Assembly (NCBI GenBank): GCA_028752905.1
Contig: JAQNBH010000011.1
Location: 5,029,378-5,093,377, forward strand
Source of the DNA: Cladorhizidae sp. MBARI D1340-BT2
Lineage: Eukaryota; Porifera; Demospongiae; Poecilosclerida; Cladorhizidae
Reading direction: 5' to 3'
Length of the DNA: 64,000 bases
The number at the start of each line of letters is the position of its first letter. Position 1 is the first letter of the stretch. Of the stretch, positions 10,374-20,728 are shown piece by piece. Below the pieces are notes generated by a model. The model worked only from the letters and a program-made list of their open reading frames with translations, did no database searches and had not been told where the DNA came from. A program made the position numbers and the translations under genes.

Positions 10374-13300
10374 TTAGTTCCGAGAACACAGTCCACCACA
10401 GTGGCAAAGGACAGTGCACTGAAGTGCTGCCTTGACACATTTGCACTGTCCTCTGCACCCATTTTTACACCCACAGTGAAGGAGTTTGCGACAGGCCTTG
10501 GTCGCTTCTGGTAGTGTGGTCCAGTGAACTTCCCATCCACCTGTGTCGTTCCTTTTCCACCCACAGTCACCTGGAGATAGGGAGTACAGGGGCTGCAACC
10601 ATCATCTGTCCCCAGCAGTGACCAGCTTGGAAGGTAGCCCTCTTTGTGTGCTGTATCAGAGCTGCTTGTGTTGGGGGGGGGGCTCCATCAATTGCTCTGC
10701 CCTTCTTGGTGCACAGTTGCCTGCGTGCCTGACTGACTGATTCCTGGCTGCTAGGGCGGTCATAGAGCAATACCACGAATCGCTCCAGAGACTCCATCCA
10801 CTGGTGTCTGTGGTATCTGGAGTGGTAGCCAAGGCACAGAAAGCTCTAGTGATGTCATGAAAGGTCATCCATGTATCCCACACCATCTTCTTACCCCTGC
10901 CACCAAAAGATGATACAGTGTCACATCCAGTAAAGGTGTGGAACGTTATTAAGGCTATGCATTGATCCGGACCTAGTGCCCTCGCCATCTCATGAGCTGC
11001 TAAATGCCGGAAACTCTTCCGAGTTCCAAAGCAAACCCACAGCTCAGTGATGTTCAGGCGTTGGGCTGCTGTCACTGCCAGTACTAAGCACATCCGTGTC
11101 AACTGTGCGTACTGACACCTTGGCATACCCTTCCTTCAACAGCATCTTCCAGGTGCAGAAGGATGCGGGTGTCAGCCTCCTCATGTGTCCGTGGTGCGAG
11201 GCCTGATACATCTCGGGGCTGAATACAGAGGACTTCAGCATGATGGGTGCTGATTATTTGTTTGTCAGTATCAATGGCTGTCACACTAGTTGCCAGGAAG
11301 GAGAACAGCTCAACCTTGTTACTGTCGATGCGGAGAAACTCCTCCCACCTTCCAGGAATGTCACTGGATGGCTCGACACGTCTACGAACTCCCTTCCCTC
11401 TCTTTCTGCGTGTTTCTGCCTTTAAACTTTCAGGGAGATATTCATCCCACACGACATCCACTCTGCTGACATGATGTAGCTGGAACTTGATGTGTTGAGA
11501 ACACTTGCTTCACGTAATCTGAAAATGTCTTAGCAGCACCAGGTCGTAACATGTTCACAATAGCAGCCCCATCAACAATGATGACCTGTACGGTGGGATT
11601 GGGTGCATTCTCTTTAGGAACCAGGTCCTCCAAACAGCCCACCAAGTCAGACTTGGTGCCAGTTCTCAGCTTGTCAATTTGTGACAAAGCTGGTGGATAT
11701 GCCTGGTTTTCATGCATAAAGAACTCATCTAGATCTCCATCACGTATTTGCGATGCAATTTACAGCCTAGAGAAGAGGAAACAGTCATTCTTCAGGGATG
11801 AGAGTTTTTTGGGGGGACCTAGACTTCTCTCGGACTGGAGGCCGGCTGAGAAGTAGGAGGTTGTTCCTCTTGATGGGATCATTGATGGGCTTTGTCTGGT
11901 TGACCAGGCGCTCGCTGACATGGGTGTCATACTGGTACTGTACTGTCCAAGTTTCTCAATCTGGTTTACAGTGACTGCTGCATCTGCAAGGTCTCTGGTG
12001 TCCAGTACGAGAAGATCACTGCTGTTTTCACAGAATGGATTACCCATGTCTTCTATAGCACCAGTTAGTGCTTTAACATCTCGTGCAAATGCCAGCTGTT
12101 CATATTTGGTCTGCTCGTGGTGCCGGGTGTCAGTCTTCGTTCTCTTCTCAGTGGAGACCTCAAACTCTCCAATCACACATGCCATCTCTGGACCTGACAC
12201 CATCCAGCGTCGCAGAGCTGCAGGGTTCACTGTCAGGCCCACAGCATCACCTTTCACAGAGGCATTGTTCTGCTCGTGGGCCTGGTCAATGGCAATAGCA
12301 GAGAAGCTGTGTGTCGTCTTCTTCACAGCAAAGTTTCCTTTCAGAAACTGGCCGTGGACATCAGGATGAGTAACTTTCAGCATAATCATGTCACGCAAGT
12401 GGACTGGTATCCACCTGGCATAGTGGGTGTGTCCCAAGACAAAGAACCAACGATCTTGGTCAGGGCATCTGTATAGAGGAGGACATTGGCCTCTCTTATT
12501 GCTCGCACACAGATCATCACCTCTAGCTCCAGCTGCAGAATGATGGACCAGAAGTGGAACTGGGGACATGACGCAGCGTACCAGTCTTCCTGGGACATCA
12601 GATCATCTCCCTCATCCAGGGCATTTTGCTATACACTCGGTGTCTGCCTTCTGCCGGAGAAGATATAAGCTGCTAGCTGTGACTTGCTGAGCGCATCGGG
12701 TGCGTGTCACACGGGAGACTTTTCAGAAAGGAATCTTCTGTCCCTGGAGTAGCAACTCTAGCTTGTACAAATGCTCCTGTCCACCCGCTCTCCTCCAGGA
12801 GGTCGCCAAGTGTCTTGAGAGCCGCCATCTCGATGTGAACACCACCAAACATCACAATAAAGTGATCTTCACCGTGAGTCTCTGGCCAGCTCCACTGGAT
12901 TTGTTTTGCAAACTGTGTACAGAGGTTAATCCACAGTGATGATGGGTGCCTGACCAGGATTCAAAATCTCCACAGCTTTCTTCACTACATCCATGGAGGA
13001 ATGGCGAATCATGGCCACAGACTTGGCCTGGTCGTAGAAGAGGGGAATTAGAGAAGTTAGCGTGACACTGCTCTCTGTTGCATTTTGTGGTTGAAGGCTA
13101 CTGTGGTGTGCAGTCCACGAGATGTTTTCATCCCCTTGGAGGATGTCAGTGGCCAGCACAGTCTTCATCTGCTCTAGCCAGTCCACCTATATATATATAT
13201 AGGTATATATATATATATATATATATATAGGTATATATATAGGTACATGTATATATAAAAAAGAAAAATAAGTGCTGAGAATGATGCTGTAAATGTCAGT

Positions 13301-14640
13301 AGTTTCATTAGCATGATAGTAGCCATTGTGTCTGACTGAAATTGACACAATGAGCATTGCTATATACATTACCATACCTGTATTCCTTCTGCATGGACTG
13401 AGGCATCAGCTGACAGTTTGCTTTGTTGGGTCCCTCAAGCTTTGGTACAAGAGGAACCTCTCTGAGCAGAGCAACAGAGGGCACATTGGTATAGGTGTCT
13501 GGCAGTTGAGCTGCCTTTCTCTTTGGACCTCTCTGAGTGTCACCTGGATTGGTAGCAACATTCCGCCGAACCCCGGTGAAATCATCGTCTGGATGTTGGA
13601 AGAGAGAAATCCCAGTTCCATGGAACGAGTCGTGTGCACTAGTAGAACTGGGATTGTGGTCGATATTGTCGACTGCGGCAGAAGTAAACAGGCCACCCTT
13701 GAGTTGAGGAGGACAAACAACTTTTCCCACCTCATAGTGATGGCAGATCGTGTTTCCCAGTTCTGTGGAGATGTCCAGCACCCGATCATATGAAATGCAC
13801 CGTCCCAGGTCAAAGAGGGTATCCATGAGGGCTCGTTTGCAGGTCTTTGTGTGGATCATGATGCCCAGATAGATGGGCAATGGTGTCTCCCTGTCTTTGC
13901 TGTGCCTAGTGGTAGGCGTACTTGTGGTGGCAGTGTCCCTCCGGCGTACCAGACTGTTGTACATGAGTAGCTGTGAGAGGGTGGGAGCTGGTTGAGGCAT
14001 AGACGCAGAGCTAGACTGGGTTATGATGTTTGGGCCAACACCATGGAAACTAGTGCCAATAGTGAAACTGGCACTGACTTCTCCTGGCACTGGGCATCAA
14101 ATGAGCCACTGAAGTCTTGTTTCATCTTTAACATATCTCTCCTCACTATGTCAGCATCTCTGGCTAGATGTACTGCAGCATTGTCAGTATATCGTGATCA
14201 CGTGCTTTCTGCAATGCAGCATCAATATCCTCATTGCACACAAGAACCACATCACGGCCTTGCTTGTGAGCGTTCAAGTCTGGGAAGTAACTCTGTATTC
14301 TATTCTTGAGTTTGGTGGAGTGTACACCCCCCATCATGTGCGTTCCTAGTTGTTCCAGCCTGGTACTGTACAGATTCACCAGGTCTGTTAGTTTGAACAC
14401 TGGTGCAACAAGATTGTCCATGCACACTTCCTCAATATACATAGGAGACAAGTCCAGCAATGCAATGCCATGATTAACATTGTCTACATTAGACACTTGT
14501 GCTTTCATGTCCCGTGCTTTATTGTACAGAGAGGAAAGACACTGAGCGTGGTGGTACTTTGCCTCTTGAGCAATGAGGTCTCCAGTACTGAGTTTGGCTA
14601 GGAGGGGTTTGTCCTCCAATTTGTGGGCTCACTGCCTCAC
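10374..14640 (-). pseudogene. Broken copy of large PIN/FEN1-like, CXC-tailed protein family
   Basis: Consecutive minus-strand frames from 14640 to 10374 form one protein-like order, about 1,350 codons with at least six frame breaks. Recognisable blocks are AKLSTGDLIAQEA (~14590), ETPLPIYLGIMIHTKTCKRA (~13880), DNIDHNPSSTSAHDSFHGTG (~13660), FGGVHIEMAALKTLGDLLEE (~12850) and AIDQAHEQNNASVKGDAVGL (~12290). I know this pattern as a long uncharacterised protein family in cnidarian and other marine invertebrate genomes. The last third has spaced acidic motifs, VIIVDGAAI (~11580), EEADTRILLH (~11180), a VDTDV near 11105 and FTGCDTVSSFGG (~10920). I infer these to be a PIN/FEN1-like nuclease active site. 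The tail CGCKNGCRGQCKC (~10460) resembles a tesmin/TSO1 CXC cysteine cluster. Upstream sequence stops at the minisatellite near 14650, and an AT-rich insertion interrupts it at about 13190-13310. It is repeated and decayed, hence probably mobile-element-derived. The nuclease role is inference. Confidence 0.7.
13187..13260. repeat. AT dinucleotide microsatellite with AGGTAT interruptions
   Basis: TATATA runs interrupted by AGGTATATAT lie inside the PIN/CXC-family pseudogene. They separate the block ending MPQSMQKEY from the one starting DWLEQMKTVL. The flanking codons do not rejoin in frame by a GT-AG splice, so I read this as an insertion or expansion rather than an intron. Confidence 0.7.
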
Positions 14641-14649
14641 GCGAATGTC

Positions 14650-14683
14650 ACTAGCCCTAGCCCTAGCCCTAGCCCTAGCCCCA
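14650..14683. repeat. Short CCCTAG hexamer array
   Basis: About five tandem CTAGCC hexamers at the 5' edge of the pseudogene. The hexamer differs by one base from the animal telomere repeat (TTAGGG/CCCTAA) but is too short and interstitial to be a telomere. Sequence between here and 14872 holds no recognised exon. Confidence 0.8.
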
Positions 14684-14871
14684 AGTTCGAATGTTGATGC
14701 ATTACAAAGCATCTTCTGGTGCAGATTTACCACAGAAGAAGTACGTCTCTGTTGAATGATGTTAATGTTCCCTGCTTAGATGGGTGAACTTGCGGGTTTT
14801 GCATCATCTTCATGAGGCATTTGCCTCTTTTCAGCCCTCTGAAGATTTGTTTTGTTGTACTGCAGTCTGCA

Positions 14872-15398
14872 GGAGTCCTAGCCATGGCCCTAAGCCTAGC
14901 CCTAGCCATGGCCCTAAGCCTAGTCCTAGCCGTGGCTCTAAGCCTAGTCCTAGCTGTGGCTCTAAGCCTAGTCCTAGCCGTGGCTCTAAGCCTAGCCCTA
15001 GCCATGGCTCTAAGCCTAGTCCTAGCCGTGGCTCTAAGCCTAGTCCTAGCCGTGGCTCTAAGCCTAGTCCTAGCCGTGGCTCTAAGCCTAGTCCTAGCCA
15101 TGGCCCTAAGCCTAGCCCTAGCCATGGACCTAAGCCTAGTCCTAGCTGTGGCTCTAAGCCTAGTCCTAGCTGTGGCTCTAGGCCTAGTCCTAGCCGTGGC
15201 CCTAAGCCTAGCCCTAGCCATGGCCCTAAGCCTAGTCCTAGCCGTGGCTCTAAGCCTAGTCCTAGCCGTGGCTCTAAGCCTAGTCCTAGCTGTGGCTCTA
15301 AGCCTAGTCCTAGCCGTGGCTCTAAGCCTAGCCCTAGCCATGGCTCTAAGCCTAGTCCTAGCTGTGGCCCTAAGCCTAGTCCTAGCTGTGCCTAGCCC
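14872..15398. repeat. CTAG-core minisatellite, right array
   Basis: About 22 copies of the 24-bp unit CCTAGTCCTAGCCGTGGCTC plus TAAG. Variants CATGGCCC, CGTGGCTC and TGTGGCTC are intermixed. It is open in three frames for about 200 codons, which accounts for proline/serine- and leucine/valine-rich ORFs that are not genes. It is the same family as 9685-9942. Confidence 0.93.
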
Positions 15399-15828
15399 TA
15401 TCCAATGTTAGGTGGACAACAACTCTGAAGTTTGGACACCTCCATGGGGATGCATGTTCCCTTCTGAAGAAAGTTACTGGACATTGCTATTGGTCCATTC
15501 CTGGTGAATAATGTTGGGACTGACTCCCAAGCTGACAACATCAATGTACATAAATTCTCAACTTTCTCTTCATAGCAGCTGAAGAATAGATAGGAGGGAC
15601 CAACATTTCAACTGCACTCATCCAGAGCAAGACAAAAGCTTGTGCTAAAAGTGTCTGTTTCTAGTACTGCCTAGTTGAGCTGATATCTGGTGGAAGTTGT
15701 GTGTGTGTGTGTGGGTGGTGTGTGTGGGTGGTGTGTGTGTGGGTGGTGTGTGTGTGTGTGGGTGGTTGTTGTAATAGATTTTCTTTGGGTTCGGATAGGT
15801 CATTGTGTGTGTTGTTCTTGCTGTCCAG
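15399..15828. other. Spacer upstream of PIGW exon, with GT-rich microsatellite
   Basis: 15700-15765 is a GTGTGTGG/GTG microsatellite. No upstream PIGW exon is recognisable here. The sequence runs into a pyrimidine-containing TTCTTGCTGTCCAG acceptor at 15828. Confidence 0.55.
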
Positions 15829-15970
15829 GAGACTTGTAAGAGACCTTCTTCCAGTGCTCCTCACCCTGTCTGTGATGTGTGTGTCTCTTTGGGCAGCCAC
15901 TAACTGGTCAGTCAGGTTTGTCCAGCCCATTTCACGAAGGCTGGCGAACCTTTCTTACATCCTGTGGATG
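15829..15970 (+). CDS. PIGW: PIGW, penultimate coding exon
   Basis: Encodes a membrane segment (LPVLLTLSVMCVSLWAATNW) followed by PISRRLANLSYILWM, a typical PIGW/GWT1 stretch with its SRR-ANL sequence. The acceptor is TCCAG at 15827-15828 and the donor is GTGAGC at 15971. The exon ends in phase 0 and joins the next exon in frame. Confidence 0.72.
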
Positions 15971-16040
15971 GTGAGCTTCGTAATTTGTTGTGTTTTGTTT
16001 GTGATCATGTGAGCATAATATTATTCTCTGGTGTTCTCAG

Positions 16041-16412
16041 TTTTCCTTCGGGACTCTCATCCTCTCCTTGTTCCTCGCCATCGACATCACCATCCTTGCT
16101 GCCACAAAACTTGCCCAGTCACCACGTCCTCCTCCTTATGGTCCAGACCACACCCTAACCCCCACCAACCACAACAGCCAGAGGAGAGCACCCCCTCCCC
16201 CACCAGCTCCCCTCTGCGTCATATCCGCAGTGGATTACAACCAGCTGGGCTTCTTTCTGATGGCGAACCTGCTCACAGGACTAGTGAATTTCCTTGTGGA
16301 CACACTGCACACTGGTCCTGCTTGGGCTCTGTTTGTGATGGTGATCTACATGGCGACGCTCCAATGTGTCTTCACTGGCCTGCATACTTCCAGAATCAAG
16401 CTGAAACTCTAA
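16041..16412 (+). CDS. PIGW: PIGW, last coding exon (GPI inositol acyltransferase C-terminus)
   Basis: PIGW acylates the inositol ring of GlcN-PI during GPI-anchor synthesis in the ER membrane. This exon follows a TTCTCAG acceptor, continues the previous exon in frame, and ends at TAA (16410-16412). It encodes a membrane helix (LILSLFLAIDITILAATK), a proline-rich loop, the family-typical NQLGFFLMANLLTGLVNF, and a last hydrophobic helix (ALFVMVIYMATLQCVF) before a short basic tail. Only about 170 C-terminal residues are present, against roughly 500 for the full protein. The 5' exons must lie left of the 24-bp array or outside the window. I do not see them, so intactness is unproven. Assignment rests on recognising the C-terminal motif. 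Confidence 0.75.
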   Translation, partial: FSFGTLILSLFLAIDITILAATKLAQSPRPPPYGPDHTLTPTNHNSQRRAPPPPPAPLCVISAVDYNQLGFFLMANLLTGLVNFLVDTLHTGPAWALFVMVIYMATLQCVFTGLHTSRIKLKL

Positions 16413-16489
16413 CAAACCATTTATCTAGGTCAATAGAACTGTAGGACTTCATTTCTTTCAGTCTGGTATTTTGTATCACAGTAATACTA

Positions 16490-16870
16490 AACTGCCCTGC
16501 CCCTACATATATATTATATGCATACTGCCCTGCCCCTATATATATATTATATGCACACACATATATAGCACATGCACACAAATAATAGAACCAGTGTAAA
16601 CTGCCCTGCCCCTATATATATATTATATGCACACACACCTGCACACAAATAATAGAACCAGTGTAAACTGCCCTGCCCCTATATATATATTATATGCACA
16701 CACACATAGCATGTGCACACAAATAATAGAACCAGTGTAAACGGCCATGCCCCTATATATATATTATATGCACACACACATGCACATACACATAGCACGT
16801 GCACACAAATAATAGAACCAGTGTAAACTGCCCTGCCCCTATATATATTATTATATGCACATATATATGC
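16490..16870. repeat. Minisatellite, 75-110-bp units
   Basis: About five tandem copies, downstream of PIGW. Each has AAACTGCCCTGCCCCTATAT, an ATATATTATATGCACACAC stretch of variable length, and AATAATAGAACCAGTGT. Length differences come from the internal CA and TA runs. Confidence 0.88.
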
Positions 16871-17336
16871 ACATGCCTAGCTAGTTTGTTTTGACTCAAG
16901 CATAGGCTGATTGCAAATATACAAGGCAGGAGATCAATTGTACAGAAATAAAACGGTTAAAAAATATACTTCGTTCTCCCCACTTTGAAGCAATTATTGG
17001 TAAAGGGTCATATGGCCTGTCCATGCTGAAAGCTGTTGTGTCGTGTCCCCTCCCCAAAAGGATGTGACGGGTTGAACTGATGTAAGTCGTCACATTGAAG
17101 AAGAGTGAGATTTGACATGAGCTGAGCTTGTTAAAGGGGGAATATATATATGAGGGGAAAAAGGTTGTTTTTTTAAATTGTATATAGATAGCTATATCAA
17201 TGGCGAAGTTATATTCCAAATTTTAATTGAAGGCTCCATTATGAAGTTACAGGCGCACACCAAGTAATTTTACTATAATTATAACAAACCAAACGGATGA
17301 GAAAAATCTAGGTTCTTCCCCTAGAGCCATAGCTTT
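16871..17336. other. Unique sequence, no gene seen
   Basis: AT-rich sequence between the PIGW-side minisatellite and the Mutator-like remnant. Open stretches here have no recognisable protein character. Confidence 0.5.
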
Positions 17337-17830
17337 GTGACCATTCACGTAATTGGCTGTGCTCTGGCAGACTTGAAGCTGCGCTTTACAACCTTTATCA
17401 GTGATGGGGGTTCCAAGACATTTGCTGTACTTACTGAGCTTAAGCCTCATAGTATTGATGTACAAATAGTTAAGCATAAGTGTGTTGGATACGTGCAAAA
17501 AACGAATGGGGACGGCACTTTGTAAATTAATAAAAGTCGGGTGCAGTGGATGATAAAGGTTGTGTGGTAAAATTTAAAGGTAAACTAACTGCTATCAAGG
17601 CACTGAATATCTATTATGGAGGAGCCATTCGGAATAATGCTGGCAATATTGATGAGATGGTAAAGGCAAAGATGCATCATTCTTACCATCCAGTTCACCT
17701 TAAGTGTCCTGAACACAAACCACCCAATCAGATCAGCTAGTGCAAGTTTAAGTTGCTTCTTATGAAAAGAAAACACCACCTCCTCATAACCCATTAATTA
17801 TATAAGGCCTGTTTACCAGTGCCTAGGGGA
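17337..17830 (+). pseudogene. Mutator-like transposase remnant
   Basis: A + strand frame reads TTFISDGGSKTFAVLTEL, then IVKHKCVGYVQKTNGDG to a stop at 17525. After a frame break it continues KGKLTAIKALNIYYGGAIRN and AKMHHSYH...LKCPEH. Order and spacing match the middle of animal Mutator-like transposases, where the GD-S block, the K-CVGHVQKR block and the YYG-AIR block occur in this order and the catalytic DDE lies nearby. Frame changes and stops show it is dead. Neither terminal inverted repeats nor the N-terminal region are visible. Confidence 0.65.
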
Positions 17831-18369
17831 TAGGACGGATGCAGTGGAAAAGACGAGGAGGAAGATGAAAAACAAGAATTGGGCAACTACAGAGGAGAGT
17901 GCCATAGCAGCAGAAGGGTGTACTTATGCCTCTTGGAGAATTTTAGCTCAAAATATTGAGTCTCACCTTTGACTATAATGAAGGTATCAAATAAAAACGC
18001 ACATTTTCGATTTCAAGAAACAAGATCTTAAAGTTTATGGCATGTAGCATGGACATTCTAGGTCCAACACACATCATTATTATATCAAAAATGTGTTGCT
18101 GCAATGATTGATGATGTAATTCTTCAATATAGCACCATAGCACGTGGCAGCTGCCTGTTGAGTTGCACTAGAGTCATAGCAGTTTGCTGAGTTCAGTCTA
18201 GTTAGCTATGCCTAAAGAAAGGGGAACAACTACTACTGTAGAGCGGATAGGAGGAGAAGTAAGAGGGAAAATTATCTTGTTGAGTCTTTGATGGTAGAAG
18301 TCAATAAGCTCCAATCCACTTGAACAGCATAAAGATAATGCTGCCAAGTCTCACAAGGACTATCAGTTA

Positions 18370-19278
18370 AAAGGTGGCAGAGATTGGATACAGATTGAAG
18401 AATTACAATCAACCCCTTACACTTCAGGAGATGCAACAACTTGAGAATTTGAAGAAGAAGTTTACTTTGGTACTTGCTATGGATTACCTGATGTCGAAGC
18501 TTGTTCCGTCGTGGGGTCCCTCACCTCAACCTGGTAGTAGCAAAAGCTTAGCCACGATATTTTGGGAATAGTGAACCATGCAACAAACAAATCGACAATT
18601 TACATATTTGATAAACGTTGGGGTCCTAAAAACACACATCATTCTTTGTCGTACCTTTATCATTATTTGCAGTCACTTCCTCCTTCGATCAAGCGGGTTC
18701 ATCTATACATGGATAATGCCCCAAGTACTAACAAAAAATGCTACACTATGGCAGAAATTCTACAGCAACACAGGCCTTTTGCATGGAAATTCTACAGCAA
18801 CACAAGTTCAATTTCTTTCGAGTTAGCTTCATGCTAGCAGGGCATACCAAGTTTTCAGTGGATCAGCTTTTCTCTCTGGTTCCTAATACTTATCACCACA
18901 GTGATGTATTTAACACAAGACAATTAGGTGATATTGCTGGTCAGTGTTCAGATGTTATTATTGATAATGGAGAGCTGGTTTTTGACTGGAGACACTTACT
19001 CACTGAGAAGTATATACACGAAGATGCCAGGAATCAAGAGTCTACATGACTTTGTTACTGTTCGTGATCCTGTCACAGTTGATGCAGCTATGAAAGCTCG
19101 TGAACTTTGCTACACTGGAAACATTAGTGATACATCTTTAAAGCTCTTACCTGGACACATGGCTTCTGAAGTAGCTATTCCTGGCTTGGACAAGTCATAC
19201 AAGAATCTTGGTCTAATGAAAGCTTTATCTTGTACTAAAATGGATAACTTACTAGAAACTTTATACCATCAGATTTGA
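18370..19278 (+). pseudogene. DUF7869-like transposase remnant
   Basis: Three + strand pieces follow one another: LVLAMDYLMSKLVPSWGPSP (~18470), YLYHYLQSLPPSIKRVHLYM ending in DNAPSTNK (~18650-18740), and SFMLAGHTKFSVDQLFSLV (~18830) through about 18990. The D-N-x-x-x-x-NK and GHTKF-PD-F motifs are typical of the DUF7869 transposon-linked protein family of animals. There are frame breaks near 18545 and 18770. The second is caused by a 32-bp insertion between 19-bp direct repeats, and another frame change occurs near 19030. It lies just downstream of the Mutator-like piece in the same orientation but is a different family. Confidence 0.65.
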
Positions 19279-20224
19279 GGTTGGAAATCATAAAACCATA
19301 GAATGCTGATATATTGTGAACCGTTTGACCTTTTGCTATAAAATTTTGAGATTATAACACTGAACTACAATATGCCATCAAAGCATGTATTAGGGGTTAT
19401 GTGTACACTTAAAAGTTTTTGGTATTTCACTAAAAATATTTTTCAGTTATTTTTCACTCAAACTCCATAATATTTGTATCATTAGAAAGCCCATTCCCTG
19501 CTCTGTAACCTACCTAGTCTATTTATTTTCCATTCATATGTATGTATATATATATGTAGTGTATATCTTTGAATATGTTGACTGAATTTTTTTTAACTGT
19601 AGTTTGTACATTTTCAGATCTGTCTATATAGACTAGGGTAAGCTAATGCTATTGACCTAAGCACAGACCTCTTAGCAGCCACTCAGCATTAGCAACAGAT
19701 TAATAATATTTTTACTTATATACCCTTTTTGTGGGTTCTGAGCAATGAAAAATATATCATTATCATTATATATATATATATATATATATATAGCACATTG
19801 AAAGAGCCACATTTTGGTACCCCAAAATGAACTTGTTAGGTTATAGTGAAATGAAGTTATAATTCATTTAGTCTACAGCACATTGTTCAGGGGAGGATCC
19901 AGAAAATTGAGAAGGGGTATTATTCCGATAAACTTTATGACTGCCACACTCGCTTTATTAAACCACATCTAGTTTTCATTTAAATAATGAGCATGCATGC
20001 AGACTTTTACATGAAATTATATTGTTTACTGAGTTAATATATAGACAAATTAAGATCTTGACCATTCTATGATGGACTTGGATTACTGCCAAAGCACCAA
20101 ATCGCTCTTCAGACATTGTCTTAAGTAACTTCAGCTGGCTGTTAGTTCTCTCTGACTCAATTGGTAGTGTACATGCTATAACTAGAAGTACTTTTATATT
20201 AGGAAAGGTGTCACATCACAGCAG
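19279..20224. other. AT-rich intergenic sequence
   Basis: Contains a TA dinucleotide run at about 19766-19790 and no open frame of interest. I see nothing else. Confidence 0.55.
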
Positions 20225-20724
20225 TAAAGCTCTCGTAGAGTGTCAGGCCTGGCATCTGGTTAATTTTTTTAATCTTCCATCTATTAAATTCTATAGAGAG
20301 CAATTGAGGAGAAGGCAAGTCAGACTGGTACAGTTCACCTTATCTTTAATGGAGGAAAGGGCAAGTCAGACTTGTACAATTCACCTCATCTTTATTCATC
20401 TTTAATGGAGGAGGAGGCCAGTCAGACTTGTACAGTTCACCTCATCTTTAATGAAGGAGGAGGCCAGTCAGACTTGTACAGTTCACCTCATCTTTAATGG
20501 AGGAGCAGGCAAGTCAGACTTGTATAGTTCACCACATCTTTAATGGAGGAGAAGGCAAGTCAGACTTGTACAGTTCACCACATCTTTAATGGAGGAGAAG
20601 GCAAGTCAGACTGGTACAGTTCACCACATCTTTAATGGAGGAGGAGGCAAGTCAGACTGGTACAGTTCACCTCATCTTTAATGGAGAAGAAGGCAAGTCA
20701 GACTTGTACAGTTCACCTCCATCT
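20225..20724. repeat. Minisatellite, about 46-bp units (left part)
   Basis: About eleven tandem units of ACTTGTACAGTTCACCTCAT, CTTTAATGGAGGAGAAGGC and AAGTCAG. The array is interrupted by the piggyBac-type insertion and resumes at 21629. Confidence 0.92.
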
Positions 20725-20728
20725 TTAA

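Noticed and set aside
11551..12476. Plus-strand ORFs of 65-150 codons
   Set aside because: Antisense to the conserved minus-strand blocks of the PIN/CXC-family pseudogene.
14727..15411. About 200-codon Arg/Ala-rich, Ser/Pro-rich and Leu/Val-rich ORFs
   Set aside because: Three frames of the same 24-bp repeat (24 is a multiple of three); no unique sequence.
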